Of a stretch of 64,000 nt of DNA, positions 37,190-49,833 are shown piece by piece. A program made the position numbers and the translations under genes. The stretch's first letter is position 1. Each line of letters begins with the position of its first letter. The notes beneath the pieces are model-generated. The model was given only the letters and a program-made list of their open reading frames with translations. It did not search any database and was not told the origin of the DNA. The DNA comes from Ligustrum vulgare. Its lineage: Eukaryota; Streptophyta; Magnoliopsida; Lamiales; Oleaceae. The stretch covers positions 37,308,497-37,372,496 of the forward strand of contig OY743176.1 of NCBI GenBank assembly GCA_963555705.1. Reading direction: 5' to 3'.

Positions 37190-38740
37190 CGTGCATGAAG
37201 AATATTAAAGTGATAAAAATAAAGTTTAGAGACCTAAATTAAAATTTGAAAGAAAGTTGGAATTTATAAAGTTTAGGGGCCGAAATAGACTTTTCGAAAA
37301 TAGTGGGCTAGATGTTTAAATACCGAAACCTTGGGAACTGAATTAAAACGTTTAAATTTAAAGGACTGAAAAAAGTACTTATCAAAACTTGGGCTTCGAT
37401 AAAGATTTGAAAACAAAGAGGACTGAATTAAAACACTTCAAAAAAGAAGGGACTTGAGGGACTGAATTAACGGCGCTTCCACCGTTACGCAGTGGATACG
37501 ACGGAAAGGAGATGGGGTGGCGGAACAAGATGAGGGCTCAGGAGTTGTGCAAAACTGAGGGTTGGAGTTAGGATTTTCAGGAAATATGTACGGTCGAAAG
37601 TGATCGAGGGTTGAGGTAAGTCTTTAGTTACTTTCTATTTTGGGTTTATTGGGTTGAAGTTGGAGATTGTGTACATGGGCAGGGGCGGTCGGAGGTGGTG
37701 CTTCAGGTTTGGTTTGGTGTTAGTTGTGAAATTGAATGGTTTGTTCATGGTGTGTGTGAAATTGGAATTTGCAGATTATAGCAGTTATGTTTCGAGGCTT
37801 GTTTTATGACGACATTGGTGGTTTGATGGTGTGCTCCATTCTGGTTTGGGAACAGTCAGTCTCCATTTTTGCCTGGGTTCGAATTGAGGTTGGTGGGTTG
37901 TACGTCATTGAGGCTGCAGTGATATTTGGGTTTGTGTTCTCAGTTTGAAGATTTGGCTGCAATGGGTGTGGATCAGTTTATGTGGGGTTGGAGGCAGTGA
38001 ATTCAATTTTGGTGTGAATTCATAATTTTGTTGGTGCTAGAAATTGATGTTCTAGCATCAACGTGAGTTTTCCAAATGCAAGACTGAATTGAAGAAATTT
38101 GAGAGAGGAAGATTCTTACCTAGAGTTTTCAGTCTGTATTGAAATTTGTGGTCTCGTGAGTTTCTGAGAAAGAGTATATACTGCTGGTAGAGTACTAATC
38201 TTTGATAAATTGTGATAGCTTTTGGTTTGAGAAAGATTACAGGGATTTGCAAGAATATAATGGTTGATTGAGGGAGCAAAAAGAGAGGTTAAAGGGGTGC
38301 AGATGGCGTGTGAGGGGGAAGAATTTTGGGAAATAACAGCCATCCTTGAATGGACAGAGCTTGAGACTTGGAAAAGTGAATTTTTGAGAAGAAAGTAAAT
38401 AAAACGTGGAGAAATGTAGTAATAATTGGGCTAAAGGAGTTGGATTGGATTAAAAATAGTTTGGATCTGAAATAAATTTAAAAATTTGGATTTAAAATAA
38501 TTGGAACCCAATTACTTGAAAATTGGACTTTAGAAAAAATAAATAATAGACTTGGGACATCATTTAATAAAATTTGGAATTGTGCTAAGATTAATTTAAA
38601 ATAAATTTAATTTCACTTCATTGGCTAGACGAACACGTGCTTTTAATATAAAGGGCAAAGTCGTAGCGACACGTTTTAAAAATAAATAATATTTAATTAA
38701 ATAAGTCACGGAAAATTCTTGATCGAGAGAGAGAGAGAGA
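37190..38740 (-). repeat. LTR family X, copy 2, truncated
   Basis: Begins at a point matching position 24012 of copy 1 (AAAGTGATAAAA) and ends at the GA microsatellite beside the solo LTR. It lacks the terminal 600 bp. No gene found. Confidence 0.5.
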
Positions 38741-38745
38741 GAGAG
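38725..38745 (+). repeat. (GA)n microsatellite, left of solo LTR
   Basis: About ten GA units directly before the solo LTR; a longer GA tract continues on the other side (42037). Confidence 0.9.
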
Positions 38746-38747
38746 TG

Positions 38748-39414
38748 TGTAATACCACTTTTTCGTTTTACGCGCATTCTTGAATATCACGTAATTTTAT
38801 ATTGGTACCATTATAAATTATGTAACTGATTATTCTATTTTTCATATTTGACTTAATTTGCAGTGGAAGGACTTGAACGCTGTCTCGATCAATGTGTCAA
38901 TTAGAAAGTTTATATATTGTTTCGCACAATTCTATGGCTAATTGTTTATTTTAATTGTTAAGATTGCAATTTCTATTTTTATTAAGTTATATGTGGCCTA
39001 ATTTGTATTTATTAAAATTGGGAAAAAGCTTAGTGACACTTTAGGCCTTATCTGGAAGTTATCCACTTAATTACACTAAAGAGGAGAATTGAGGGACTTA
39101 TGCGCAATTTTTGAAAGATTAAAATTAAAATCCTACCTTAAACCTCCCAACCCTCACTCTCGTTCCCTGCCTCTCTCACTCTCAGTTTCGTCCCTCGTCT
39201 CTCTCTCAGCTCTCTCTGTCTCTCGCCCTCACCTAACCTCTCGCTGTCGCCACCACACCAAAAGCCACCATCACTACCACCGGCGACCACAACCTCGGCC
39301 TCCACGAATTCACATCCCTCGGTGAGACCCTATTTCGCCCCCTTCCCTGCTGCACACACAACTCATGCACCTACACACACTTCACACACACGAATATATG
39401 TACTTGTATATATT

Positions 39415-39445
<31 letters not shown>

Positions 39446-39810
39446 TGAGTGTGTGTAAATGTGTGTTGGTTCTCATATTTTCAGATTTAAGTTTACTTGA
39501 TTTCGAATTATACCGTTAATTGGGGATTTAGTAATGCTTATATATGTGTATATTGATGTATATATGTACATATAGATGGGTATTTTCTACAGTAGATTTT
39601 CAGATTCTGACTTAATATAATTTCGAAATTTAGTTGATTAAATTCAATTTTTAAATTTAGGTATTTAGTGTTTATATGTATGCGTTAATGATAGATTTCG
39701 AAATTATTAAATTGATTTGTTAAATTGATTTTCTTCTAGTTAATGAAGGGTTAAATTGAGAATTTTAGAATTTGGGAAACATGAATAAATTTCTGATTTG
39801 CTTTAAAGTA

Positions 39811-39862
<52 letters not shown>

Positions 39863-42031
39863 AATTTCTGATTTTTGAGATTTATGAAAATTGTAGTTCA
39901 TTTAACTGTTTGGGTGAAGTTTGGATATAGGTTTTTAAGATTTTTGAAATTGTTGGGATTTTATGGGAGTGGATTTTATAACGTTAGATTAAATTATGTA
40001 AATTTGAGTTTGAGTTTGAATTTTAAAATGAGAGTTTCTAACATGGATTGAAATTTATCTCTTATTTTCGAATATGGTTTTATGTGTTTTGGTTATTATG
40101 TAAAGTCACGCATGGGTCAAATTGAAGTTTTAATCTCGGTTAATGTTTGATTATTATTAAAATGAATAACGAATGTGTTTGTGAACTTAAAGTTATAAGT
40201 TTTGTCGAATGGTTTAAATCTTTTGATTTCGAGTATTGTATGGAAGTATTTAATATATCTTAATACTTTGTTTGGAACAAATGATCACAAGAATGAAAAG
40301 GGAAAGAAAATTTATTGTTTTAATTTGTTTAATGTAATGTTAAAAGAATGATGAATATATCAATTTGAATTGAAAGTATATTTTACTAAATGAATGGATA
40401 CAACTAGGATTTTGGTACATTGACGACACGGGAAGTCGAGGCTCCTCCACTTGCAAATCCAGATAACGGTAAATACTAAGGACGTCATGTAAGTAAATCT
40501 CCCCTATTTTCATTGAAGTTAAATGTTTAAGGTGTAATTAATGAGCTTAAATTATATTCTTGAAATTTATTTGCTTGTGATGCTTTCTATGAACTTTATA
40601 CATGTATGTGTTATTAAGAGAAGGTTTAAGCATACATGTTATCATGTCGTTGCATCGTCAAGTATGCATTTTCATTGAGTTGGGGAAGTCAAATGATTTA
40701 AAATGAAGAATGTGGTAAGTTTAAGTTTCCTCAAAAAGGATGTATCCCAAGTTTTAAGAATAAATCGATGTACTTCTATGCCATGAAAGGTGTGAGTGGG
40801 AAATGGGGCGCGGGAGACCGGAGTACCTGAATTAAATCGATGTTGCAGTGGTGAATATTAAACCGCCTTGCGGTGACGATTGCCTAACCGTTTGGCGGTG
40901 AAAAATATTTAACCGCTTTGCGGTGACGATTGCTTAACCGCTTGGCGGTGGAAAATATTAAACCGCTTTGCGGTGACGATTGCTTAACCGCTTGGCGGTG
41001 GAAAATATTAAACTGCTTTGCGGTGACGATTGCTTAACCGCTTGGCGGTGGCAAATATTATACTGCTTTGCGGTGACGATTGCTTAACCGCTTGGCAGTG
41101 GAAAATATTAAACTTCTTTGCGGTGACGATTGCTTAACCGCTTGGCGGTGGAAAATATTAAACCGCTTTGCGGTGACGATTGCTAAACCGCTTGAAGGTG
41201 GCAAATTTTTAACCGCTTGGCGGTGGAAAAGTGATAACCTGATTCCAAATAAAGAAAAGTGCCGACTGCATACTGATTGGCTAGATGATACACTAAGTGA
41301 GCTCACGATGGAAATGAAGTTAAAGTTTTGGAAATGTTTAAGTGAAAGTTTGAAAAGTATGAATGTCTTGAAAAGTAAAGTAAATGGGGGTAATTACTTT
41401 GAATGGTCTCAGGAATTTCATGTCATGAGCATGCATCACGTGCATAAAGTTTACTTACTGAGCTTTAGCTCACCCCAATCCCTCCCTAATATTTCAGGTG
41501 ATGAAAGCTAGATGAGACGAGGAGAGCACTTGGCGACAGACTCAGGCTATACCTACCTTCAATTTTTGAAAGTAAAGTTAAATTAGAATTCATTTAAGTT
41601 TCTCATTAATTATTCCTTCATTTATTATTGTTAATGATTTGATTGCAATTAGCTTTGAATAAGTATTAGTGTAGTATTAGAGGTTAAATGACCTCTTATT
41701 TCATTTGCTAAAGTTTATTTACTTGGAAAAATATCGTTGAGGAGTTTGGGACTTATTGAATGGTTTTAATGACGTATGGGATTGAATGAATTAAGATGTA
41801 TGCTTTAAAATGGTTTTGAAGTCCCTCTACAGGTTGGTTAATTCCAATTTATAGAGGAGACTCTGCCGAAATTTTTGTAGAATTTTATAATAGAAAAGTA
41901 AAAATGTTGAGGTTTTAAATGTTTTGTTTACGCATGTAAGTGAAGAAAATAAGTGCTTGAAATGTTTTATTTCTGCATTTAAAGTTAAAGGAAGTTAACA
42001 TGCCTAAGTTGAAGATTTTAAACTTGAGGTG

Positions 42032-42036
<5 letters not shown>
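38748..42036 (+). mobile_element. Solo Tekay-type LTR (3289 bp)
   Basis: Starts TGTAATACCAC and ends GAGGTGTTACA. It matches the Tekay LTR at 30626-33489 in reverse orientation across its length, including GACGATTG and CCGC palindromes, the GAGCTTTAGCTCACCCC segment (about 41460) and CTGAGTCTGTC-like words. No PBS follows and no PPT precedes it, so it is a solo LTR left by recombination. It is clearly more diverged from the nested element than that element's LTRs are from each other. Long GT tracts (39419-39444, 39814-39853) lie inside. Confidence 0.88.
40866..41215 (+). repeat. Seven 50-bp tandem units, each with two palindromes
   Basis: CGGTGACGAT recurs at 40871, 40921, 40971, 41021, 41071, 41121 and 41171, an exact 50-bp period. 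Each unit has CCGCTTTGCGG and CCGCTTGGCGG (with a few changes). A partial eighth unit follows to about 41226. It is the expanded counterpart of the four palindromes in the nested Tekay LTR. Confidence 0.95.
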
Positions 42037-42130
<94 letters not shown>

Positions 42131-42152
42131 TATATATATATATATATATATA
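42037..42152 (+). repeat. (GA)n then (TA)n microsatellite
   Basis: Roughly 46 GA units (42037-42128) followed by about 12 TA units. The GA part is continuous in sequence with the GA tract left of the solo LTR. Confidence 0.95.
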
Positions 42153-42153
42153 G

Positions 42154-42990
42154 TCCCTCAAGTTTTGAATCGTTTAATTCCAATCCTTTTTAGTTTCAAA
42201 CGTTTTAATTCAGTTTCAAAGGTTTCAATACTTAACAGATCAGTCTCTGGAATTTTTAACTCCTATAGCCAGTCCCATTATTTTTGAAAAGCCTATTTCA
42301 GCCCCTACACTTTTAAATTATCGGTTTATTTAAAATTTCAATTTAGTCCCCAAATTTTATTTTTTGTCACTTAAATCTTTAAATATCGAAATACTAAAGC
42401 AATTTAATTTTCTTTTGGCTAGACGGAGATTTTGGTGAATGAAGGGATTGATGTACTATTTTCGCTCCACCTTTTGTAAACTCATTAAGTTTGAGGTAGA
42501 CTCGTCCTCACTAATTATTTTAAATTATAATTGAATGTTTTATGTGAATTTATGTCAATTATATGCTTAATTGCATGAGGCGAGACGAGAATATCTCTTA
42601 TGAGATAAATTTGAGAAATTTATGTTATGCACGTAATAACTTATATGCATTATTGCATGAGACGAGAATATGTTCATTTGCACTCACTATGTGATGCTTA
42701 TGATGAGAATTCGAGAATGTCACTGTATTATTTGCATAAATTAGTGTTCAATTATTCTGTAAATTAATTATTGACGATGAGTCTACTGAGTATTTCTTTT
42801 TGAAATGCTCATCTCATTATTTTAACAACATTTGTAGATTTTGAAGATGGTGCCGAATGATGGGCAGAAATAACAAACCATTAATAGAAACTATTTTTAA
42901 AGTTTTGTTTTATGAACTTCGTTATTTCATTGTGTCGAGATTTATAATTTAATATTTGTGTTGATTCGCATGAGATTAAAAGTTAAAAAG
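42154..42990 (+). repeat. LTR family X, copy 3, inverted relative to copies 1 and 2
   Basis: Reverse-complement matches to 23390-24300: AGTCTACTGAGTATTTC, ATTAATTATTG and GAGGTAGACTCG words in mirrored order. It is truncated before the CATTACA end. Together with copy 2 it forms an inverted pair around the solo LTR. Confidence 0.5.
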
Positions 42991-43104
42991 CTGTTATTTG
43001 GACATATATATTAGGGTATAAAAAATGATATAAGTAGGAAAAAAAATAAGATATAAAAATTGATAGAAGTTGATGGAAAAAACTATTCATTACAAAATAT
43101 GTAC

Positions 43105-45645
43105 CAGAAGTTAATAATCTTTTGCACCTTCTCCCTCATCTTTTCTTTTCAGCCCCTTAAATCTCAGCAACCTCAACCATCGAACATAAATTTTTTCTTT
43201 TATCCGTATCCATGACAATATTTGCGACCAAGATGTTTTCATTTTCAATCCGTTTCGGTTGGCCGACACCAATTTTCTTGTCTAAAATAAATCTGAATGA
43301 AAAGAAAATACTGATTGAAAAATCAACTGCACGGGCAAAATGATTGGTAATGACAAGAAAATTCAAGAAACATTGAAAAGCCTAGTTAGGTAATTAGGAT
43401 TCAAAAGGAAAGGAACAATAAAAGAATTAGGCAAACCCAATTGTGGTCTTTAAGAATTCGATAAAAGGCTTTTTAGGGAAAATGGGCTTGTATAATTTTG
43501 AATTAGATCAAAGACCACAAGCAATTCGAGTTTATTTAAGGTCAACTACAAACATGCTACTGTGAACCTAAAATAAATATATTTAAATAATTTCTTGGCC
43601 TAAATACTTCAAGAAATATCTAATTGTTGAACCAGAATTTTGAGGGTGATTCCAATTAAGTTGCCCAGAATCATTGCATATCAATAGTTGCACAAGCACA
43701 CATTTATTTATGCTAGAGCAACCTTTTACTACTGTCAATACTTTCTTCAAGCATTGCATCAAAACCTAGAAGTTTGAAGCTCAAACAAACAGCTAGAGAA
43801 TATTGACACAACTGGTCAACTGGTTCCCTCTTTGTCGTGTATAAAACACAATTAAGGTTTATCGACTCAAAAAAAAAAAAAATCACAACTAATTAACCTT
43901 ATTCGTGTTGTTATCATGCATTTGCAAGAATGAAGCAACATATAATCAAAGGATTTTTCTATAATAAATTAATTAATTTCAACAATTAAGAGCATATCCT
44001 CCCCGTTCTCATTCCATGAATAATGAGAAAGAGAATTCACACAAGAAAATAAGGTACGCATGGGTAGAATAGCATAAAAATGGTAAAAAAAAATCACATG
44101 TTAGATCGAAAAAGTTCAGATGGCCCACCCTCATCCATAAATGACTCTTTTAATGAACGTCCTTGTTTCTTAATAATCTGAATGGACTCTAGACTTGTAT
44201 TGCCCTGTAATTTCCAACCAACCATTTAGATAAACTACAGAGAACAACCAGCAAATTTTGAACTCAAAAAGTCATCCAACAGTCATCAGTAAATGCAGCT
44301 AAAACATTTTCATCAGTTTTCGAAGTTGCCAACCATTTTTAATAGCTAAATTACTATTACCAGGAGACAACAATTGATGGGTATGACAAAACTGCCTATG
44401 TAGCACACTCAAGACATCAAATTCACAAGTAACTAAGTGTAAAAGACTTTACTTTCAGCCTCAAAATTGCATCGACAGCTAGTGTTGCATAATGTTCTTT
44501 GACCTGAGAGAATTTCGGAACTCAAAGTGGTTATTGCATCGACAGCTAGTGTTGCAAATGTTCTTTGTCCTGAGAGAGAATTTCGGAACTCAAAGTGGTT
44601 ATTGCTATCTTTAACAAGTCTTCTTTGAATTTCTCCGCAAAATCACCAAGTTTGTGGATTAGACATGTTAATGCCATCATATCAAAATTCAACCGAAGAA
44701 ACAGGTGGACTAAATCATACATTAAAGTTAAATCCAGAGTTGATTAAACTTGTTACCTTTTCATTTTATATAAATTATTTTCTTAAAGAATAGTAGATCA
44801 TTTTCCATCTTTACAAACACGACAAAATCTGGTTCTATCTGCTCTTGATTTACATGTGAATCTAGTTGGCAAATATAAATGGTGATAGCATAACACCAAG
44901 AATCAAAAATTTCTACATAGGACAAATGAAGAATTATTCTAATAAAACAAAAATATGATTATCAAACAGATTAATTTATATAAAGGAGCAAGAGGCAATC
45001 AGAATTGAAGAATAAATTAGCAAACACAATACATATTATGAAGGGTAAATAACAAATTCAAAAATCAGAATAAGAAGTAGATACTAATTACGTGCATCCT
45101 ATTTATTATCCACAACGTTTTCCAGCAACGCGTTCTTTGCAGCTTCAGCTGCCATACGATATCCTGAAAAAGCGTATATGGTAATTATTTAAAAAACTTA
45201 TAATAATTCCAATAAAATGTATCTTCATTGGATCTAAGAAATATATGACATCATATTTACATCACATACATAAGCATATTGGTTGTTATCAAAGTATCAA
45301 CTATCCCTAATGTTGTGCAGAAAAAATTGTTGTTGACTCGTGAAACTGACTAATTCTGTCATTGACTCATTGTAAAGATTAAGAGATGGATATAATGCAG
45401 TCGAAAAGGGGACAAGGGCAATTAAACTGTGATTATCATATCAATATTAAACTTTTGATAGTTTTCATCTCTCTTATTGAAGAGCTTATAAAACATGAAA
45501 TGCTTGCAATCACTATGGAAATAGCACACGAAATAATGAATAAGAAGAATTAAATCTGAAAAAAGATCATTAATAAAAAGTTAAAACATAGAACTTACCT
45601 GCAATTATTTTCATTGGAAATATACACAAATATGCAACTCATTTG
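43105..45645 (-). pseudogene. CCT2: CCT beta (TCP-1 subunit beta) pseudogene, 5 exon remnants
   Basis: CCT is the cytosolic ring chaperonin that folds actin and tubulin; the beta subunit is one of its eight members. Exon remnants on the minus strand, in protein order: 45599-45645 (ends PMKIIAG), 45092-45163 (GYRMAAEAAKNALLENVVDNK), 44453-44634 (EKFKEDLLKIAITTLSSEIL to LAVDAILRLK), 44129-44204 (SLESIQIIKKQGRSLKESF), and about 43105-43292 ([20 protein letters not shown] to VEVAEI). Splice sites are mostly recognisable, so it arose by DNA duplication rather than from mRNA. It is dead: a stop replaces Glu after VDNK, a 67-bp tandem duplication breaks the third exon, and a short deletion, frame change and stop hit the last. 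The N-terminal and C-terminal exons are absent. Confidence 0.88.
44466..44600 (-). repeat. 67-bp tandem duplication inside a CCT beta exon
   Basis: ATTGCATCGACAGCTAGTG begins at 44466 and again at 44533, each followed by the TTCTTTG and GAATTTCGGAACTC words. The duplicated exon piece encodes the LSSEILSQDKEH region twice and shifts the frame. Confidence 0.92.
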
Positions 45646-46060
45646 CTAAAAAAAATAATAATAACATTCAAAGAATGAACACACACAATATAAACAGTCC
45701 AACTGTATAAAAAATGATCTTGAAGAATCAAGAGAAGAAAGAGGAACTATGAAATGAGTTCAAAGATTTACTGTCAGATCATCAATTGATATAAATGCTA
45801 TAACATCATTGGCAGCCATTGTAATCAGAGATAAAACAAAGAAAATCTAAAAAAAATATAATACAAAAGGAAAAGATCACAGGACAACTAAAGATTGCTT
45901 CACAATGTCTTAAAAATTTCTCCAGTGTTACAAAGATGCCAATCGCTTACAAAGAAAATGGAAATATGTTGTATCACTTAATAGTAAGCCTGAAACCTGA
46001 AAGCTCTTACTTCCTAGTGAATTCTTACAAAACTTTAACTGATGACTGCATACTCAAGGA
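45646..46060. other. Unassigned, possibly intron or flank of the CCT beta pseudogene
   Basis: AT-rich. I looked for the preceding CCT beta exons (ATP-binding region) on the minus strand and did not find them. Confidence 0.3.
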
Positions 46061-46065
46061 CTAAG

Positions 46066-46931
46066 CCCCTGTTCTCTTTGCTGTTTTGAGGTCGTTTTCT
46101 GTTTTTATTTTTGAAAATGCTAAAAACGCGTTCTCTTTACTATTTTCGAAAACACATTTTGGAAAACAAAAAAAAAAATATTTGTACACAAAACGGAAAA
46201 CGTCCGAAACCTCGTTTTGGACGTTTTGTGTATATTTCGACAAAAATGTCCAAAACGCGAAAAAAGCGTTTTGAGAATTATTATTTTATTTATTTAATTT
46301 TTTTAAATATAGAATTACCTTAACTTAGAACTAAGCTTAATATAAAGTTTTTATTTTTTTATTATTATTTTTAGAATTATCCTAACTTGAAACTAAGTCT
46401 AAATAAAGATTTTTTTTTTTTTTTTTTTTGAGAATTATCCTAACTTGGATAAATAAAGTTTTATTGAATTCAATATCAACATTAAAAAAAAAATTAAGTG
46501 AGAATTCTTGTTTTTATATTTCAAAAAATGCACTGATAAATGGACTCTAGTGGTTTTGAAAGAACTTGCATTTTTTGGATTTTAATAGAAGTAGAACTTT
46601 CTCAAATCTCGAACCTGACCAAGCTGTGTTAATATAGACTCTTAATGCTCACATTAGTGTGTTGCATGTAACCATATTTTTAGTGTATTGTGAAAGGAAA
46701 TTTGAGTTTGAGTTAGTAGTATTCTGCAAGCAAATTAATTAAAAATAATTTAAGTAGTATTCTGCAAAATTTCAAACAGAACGTGTTTTCCAGTTTTTCA
46801 TTTTCAAAAACAGTTTTCAGAAATGACAAACCAAACGCGTTTTCAGCAAATTTGAAAACAAAAATGAAAACAGGAAACACAAAACAATTTCGAAAATAAA
46901 AATACAAAATAAAATACAAACAGAACGCCAC
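46066..46931. mobile_element. MITE-like element, 866 bp, probable 5-bp TSD CTAAG
   Basis: Ends are imperfect inverted repeats (CCCCTGTTCTCTTTG against GTGGCGTTCTGTTTG) followed by inverted TTTTCGAAAA-rich subterminal segments. CTAAG flanks both sides (46061-46065 and 46932-46936). The interior has no transposase. It contains three tandem-like copies of a GAATTAnCCTAACTT segment (about 46308, 46371, 46430), each near a TAAATAAAG or TATAAAG word. The superfamily is not assigned. Confidence 0.6.
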
Positions 46932-46936
46932 CTAAG

Positions 46937-49080
46937 GTTCTGATTCAATCAAACTCTAAAGGGCCAAACGCATATTCAACCTAGAAGATTTTGCTTTGCG
47001 TTGCATAATGGATTTGCTTTCTCCAAATTAGGAATGTGAATAAAGCAACAGGTAAAGTATTTATGTTCTCTTCTGCTTAAAAATCCTTATGGCTCGAGTT
47101 TTGACGGCTTCTTGTGTAGGACCTGGTCGGGTCCTCTTTTGCTTCCAGTATTCTTTTTTCTTTTTTTTTTTTCACAACAGAAACATTTACATCAATTGTT
47201 GGTTTCTTAGTCACAATAACATTATAGCTAGTGTATTCTACAATAAACTGTAGAAAATAATATATGAACACAACACATACAACATTGATTTGTCAAAATA
47301 TAAAATATATTTTATTTTCCAATCACTAAAACTATAAATAGTACTCTCATTAATTAGGCAGCTTGAACCATTTTTATTACAGGCAGCTTTAAATTTAGAA
47401 ACCGTATTATTTCAGTTGTATCCATATAGATCTATTACCATTCCACTTCATTGCATTTTACAAATCAGAATCATATCAGATTATACTCCAGGGAAAAAGA
47501 GTTGGTGATCATAGGCTTTATCACTTTATATCTTTTACATCTAGGCTACAGGGAAATTTGAAAGCAAAAAAAGGCGAAGAAGGGGTATGAGATTCTTCAG
47601 TAGCAAGATGACATTATCACCTTTGTCATAATTTCTAAAGTATAAATAAAGGGGAACGAATTAATGCAATCCAAGAGGTTCTGACCACAAGAAAACAAGT
47701 GAATCACCGTGGACAAAAAAAAATTAGTTTTCTCAACAAATATTGAGATAATTTTGAAAGAACCTAAACCAAAAAAAATCTTTATACATGCAAATTATAA
47801 TACAATAAATAAAACCGAGAACACGTTAACCAAAATATAAGTAAAGTTCATAATATATATTTACTTCACCAATTCAATTTCCAAACCACAAATTTGATAT
47901 ATCTGTACAAAACTTGTTATAACCAGTACATATATACAAGGGCCCAAGTTTTCATTTTATTATTTATAAATTAAGTTGAGTAAGCAATTAATATGGAGAA
48001 TCTCTCTCTATAGTGTCCTATAAATAAACCAAAATGGAAGGAGAATTAAAAAGCATATTTTGGGAGCTGATATTCAAAAAAATCTCTATCTATCCATCAA
48101 ATTTTCTTCTATCTGGTAAAGAAATAGTGAAACAACAATTGTACAACTTGATATTAGTGGCATTAATATTGTGGTAGATACTCAGTACACTATTTCACAT
48201 ACAAAATCTCCAAAATCAAAGGGCACGAGGAGAATTATAAAAACTGAGTTATGGAAACTATATATAAGCAAATCCTTTACTCATCATAACTAATTTTTTC
48301 CTTTGGTGTATACCTTGAGGGATGGTCCTAACTCCTAAAAGTAGTGGATAAAATGACAACGCTAATTCTAGCACGTTGATTTCAAATTTGGGTAGCATGA
48401 ATGAGTAATCAATTTCGAAGAAATCAAAGTAGTATGTGAAAATTATAAAGGAGACTTAATCGAAAAACACTTTATAAAACTGCTCAGAATCTCAAGCATA
48501 AGAAGCTATTTTTCCTAACTCTTGTTTGATATTTAATATTACAAATATTTAAACATTTATTAAAGAATGAAGCTAAAAGTTCTGATGAACCTTATAATTA
48601 TTCCACATCAACATTTTTTTATGATCGAAAACAATCAATTTATTGGCACCGGTGACCAACAAGAATAATGACATTAGCAGACCAAACAGAGATGAAAAAT
48701 AAACATGATGGAAGATATTTTGAACTACTAACACTAAATTGAATTTTGTGAAAGATAAACCTATTTGTAGGAATATTTGGATGAAAAATCTTGAAACAGC
48801 CTAAAACGAAAATAGATCAAATAAAATTATTATCTATCATTCACGGACGAGAAGAAAAAATAAAAGTCTCAAAGTAAAATCAGTAATTAAAATACTCCAA
48901 GAGATGAAAACTTTTCATTTCTAAATCTATCAAGTATAGAAGTTCATGAACCTTTTGGTGGGGATTGTGGAAAATCTTGAGATAGCATCAACTTCATTTG
49001 AAAAATACCACTTCCGTGAGGATTCCCAGCTGCAGGTTTAGAGATGAACAATCACTAAAACCAGGAAAGTCCTAAAACCA
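46937..49080. other. Unassigned AT-rich DNA
   Basis: No gene, terminal repeats or RNA gene recognised in about 2.1 kb. The only frame above 60 codons (47077-47271, -) has no known domain. Confidence 0.3.
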
Positions 49081-49620
49081 ATATAATCACTTCCACTATC
49101 CAACACAAATTAACTTACTCAACTTGATTCAAAAATAAAGTAAAGAAAAATTCTAAATCTGAACAAACTAAGACAAATGCAATAGTGGCCCCCAAATAAA
49201 CAACAACCACAGTCTCAATCTGTTTTACCCGCTTCAAAATTCAATCCACAATACAAGCAAGAAAGTCCAGAAACAAATATACAAAATACCACATCAGTAT
49301 CACTTCCAATATTAAATATAAAATTACTTACTCAAATTGATTAAAAAATGGAGAAAAAGAAAATTTAGAAATTTGAACAAAATAAGACAAATGCAATATT
49401 ATTAACCTGTAATACTGGAGGAAAAATCTAGGAACCCACTGGAAAATCATCAATCATAACCTCAATATATTTTACCTGATTTGAGCTCTAGTCCATAAAC
49501 GAAGCACAAAAATCGTATCACATAAACATTACATTTGCTGTTCAACGTAAAATTCCTCACTCAACTTGATTTAAGATTGAAAAGGAAAATCTACAAAAAT
49601 CTGAAAGAAAAAGGACTGGG
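49081..49620. repeat. Three diverged repeats, period about 215 bp
   Basis: Copies near 49085-49190, 49295-49402 and 49513-49620 share, in order, ATCACTTCC or ATCACAT, a TTACTCAAnTTGATT segment, GAnAAAGAAAATnTA and, in the first two, AAnAAGACAAATGCAAT. Identity is low, so the duplications are old. No coding content seen. Confidence 0.6.
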
Positions 49621-49833
49621 AAAAAAATTTGCAAAACTAAAACTCATAATAATAAAATAAACTTCCACTAAGAAAACCGTTTTCCACGTTAAACCCAAAA
49701 AGAAATATATAACAATTATATACAAACCAAAAGCTGGAAAGAATTGCACACGGAAACTTATTGAAGAAAGGAACCTGAGGAAATAATAGATCTACACGAA
49801 ATAATATAAAAAAAGGGATCAACAAAGACTGAC

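Noticed and set aside
39089..39519. Two open frames of 78 and 65 codons on the plus strand
   Set aside because: They lie in the solo LTR, partly over CT-rich and GT-repeat DNA, with no recognisable domain.
40866..41226. Regularly spaced palindromic repeats resembling a CRISPR array
   Set aside because: The 50-bp units are continuous tandem repeats without variable spacers, inside a plant LTR, and no cas-like gene is present.
42000..42287. 95-codon open frame made of Arg-Glu repeats
   Set aside because: It is the GA microsatellite read in frame; there is no evidence of coding use.
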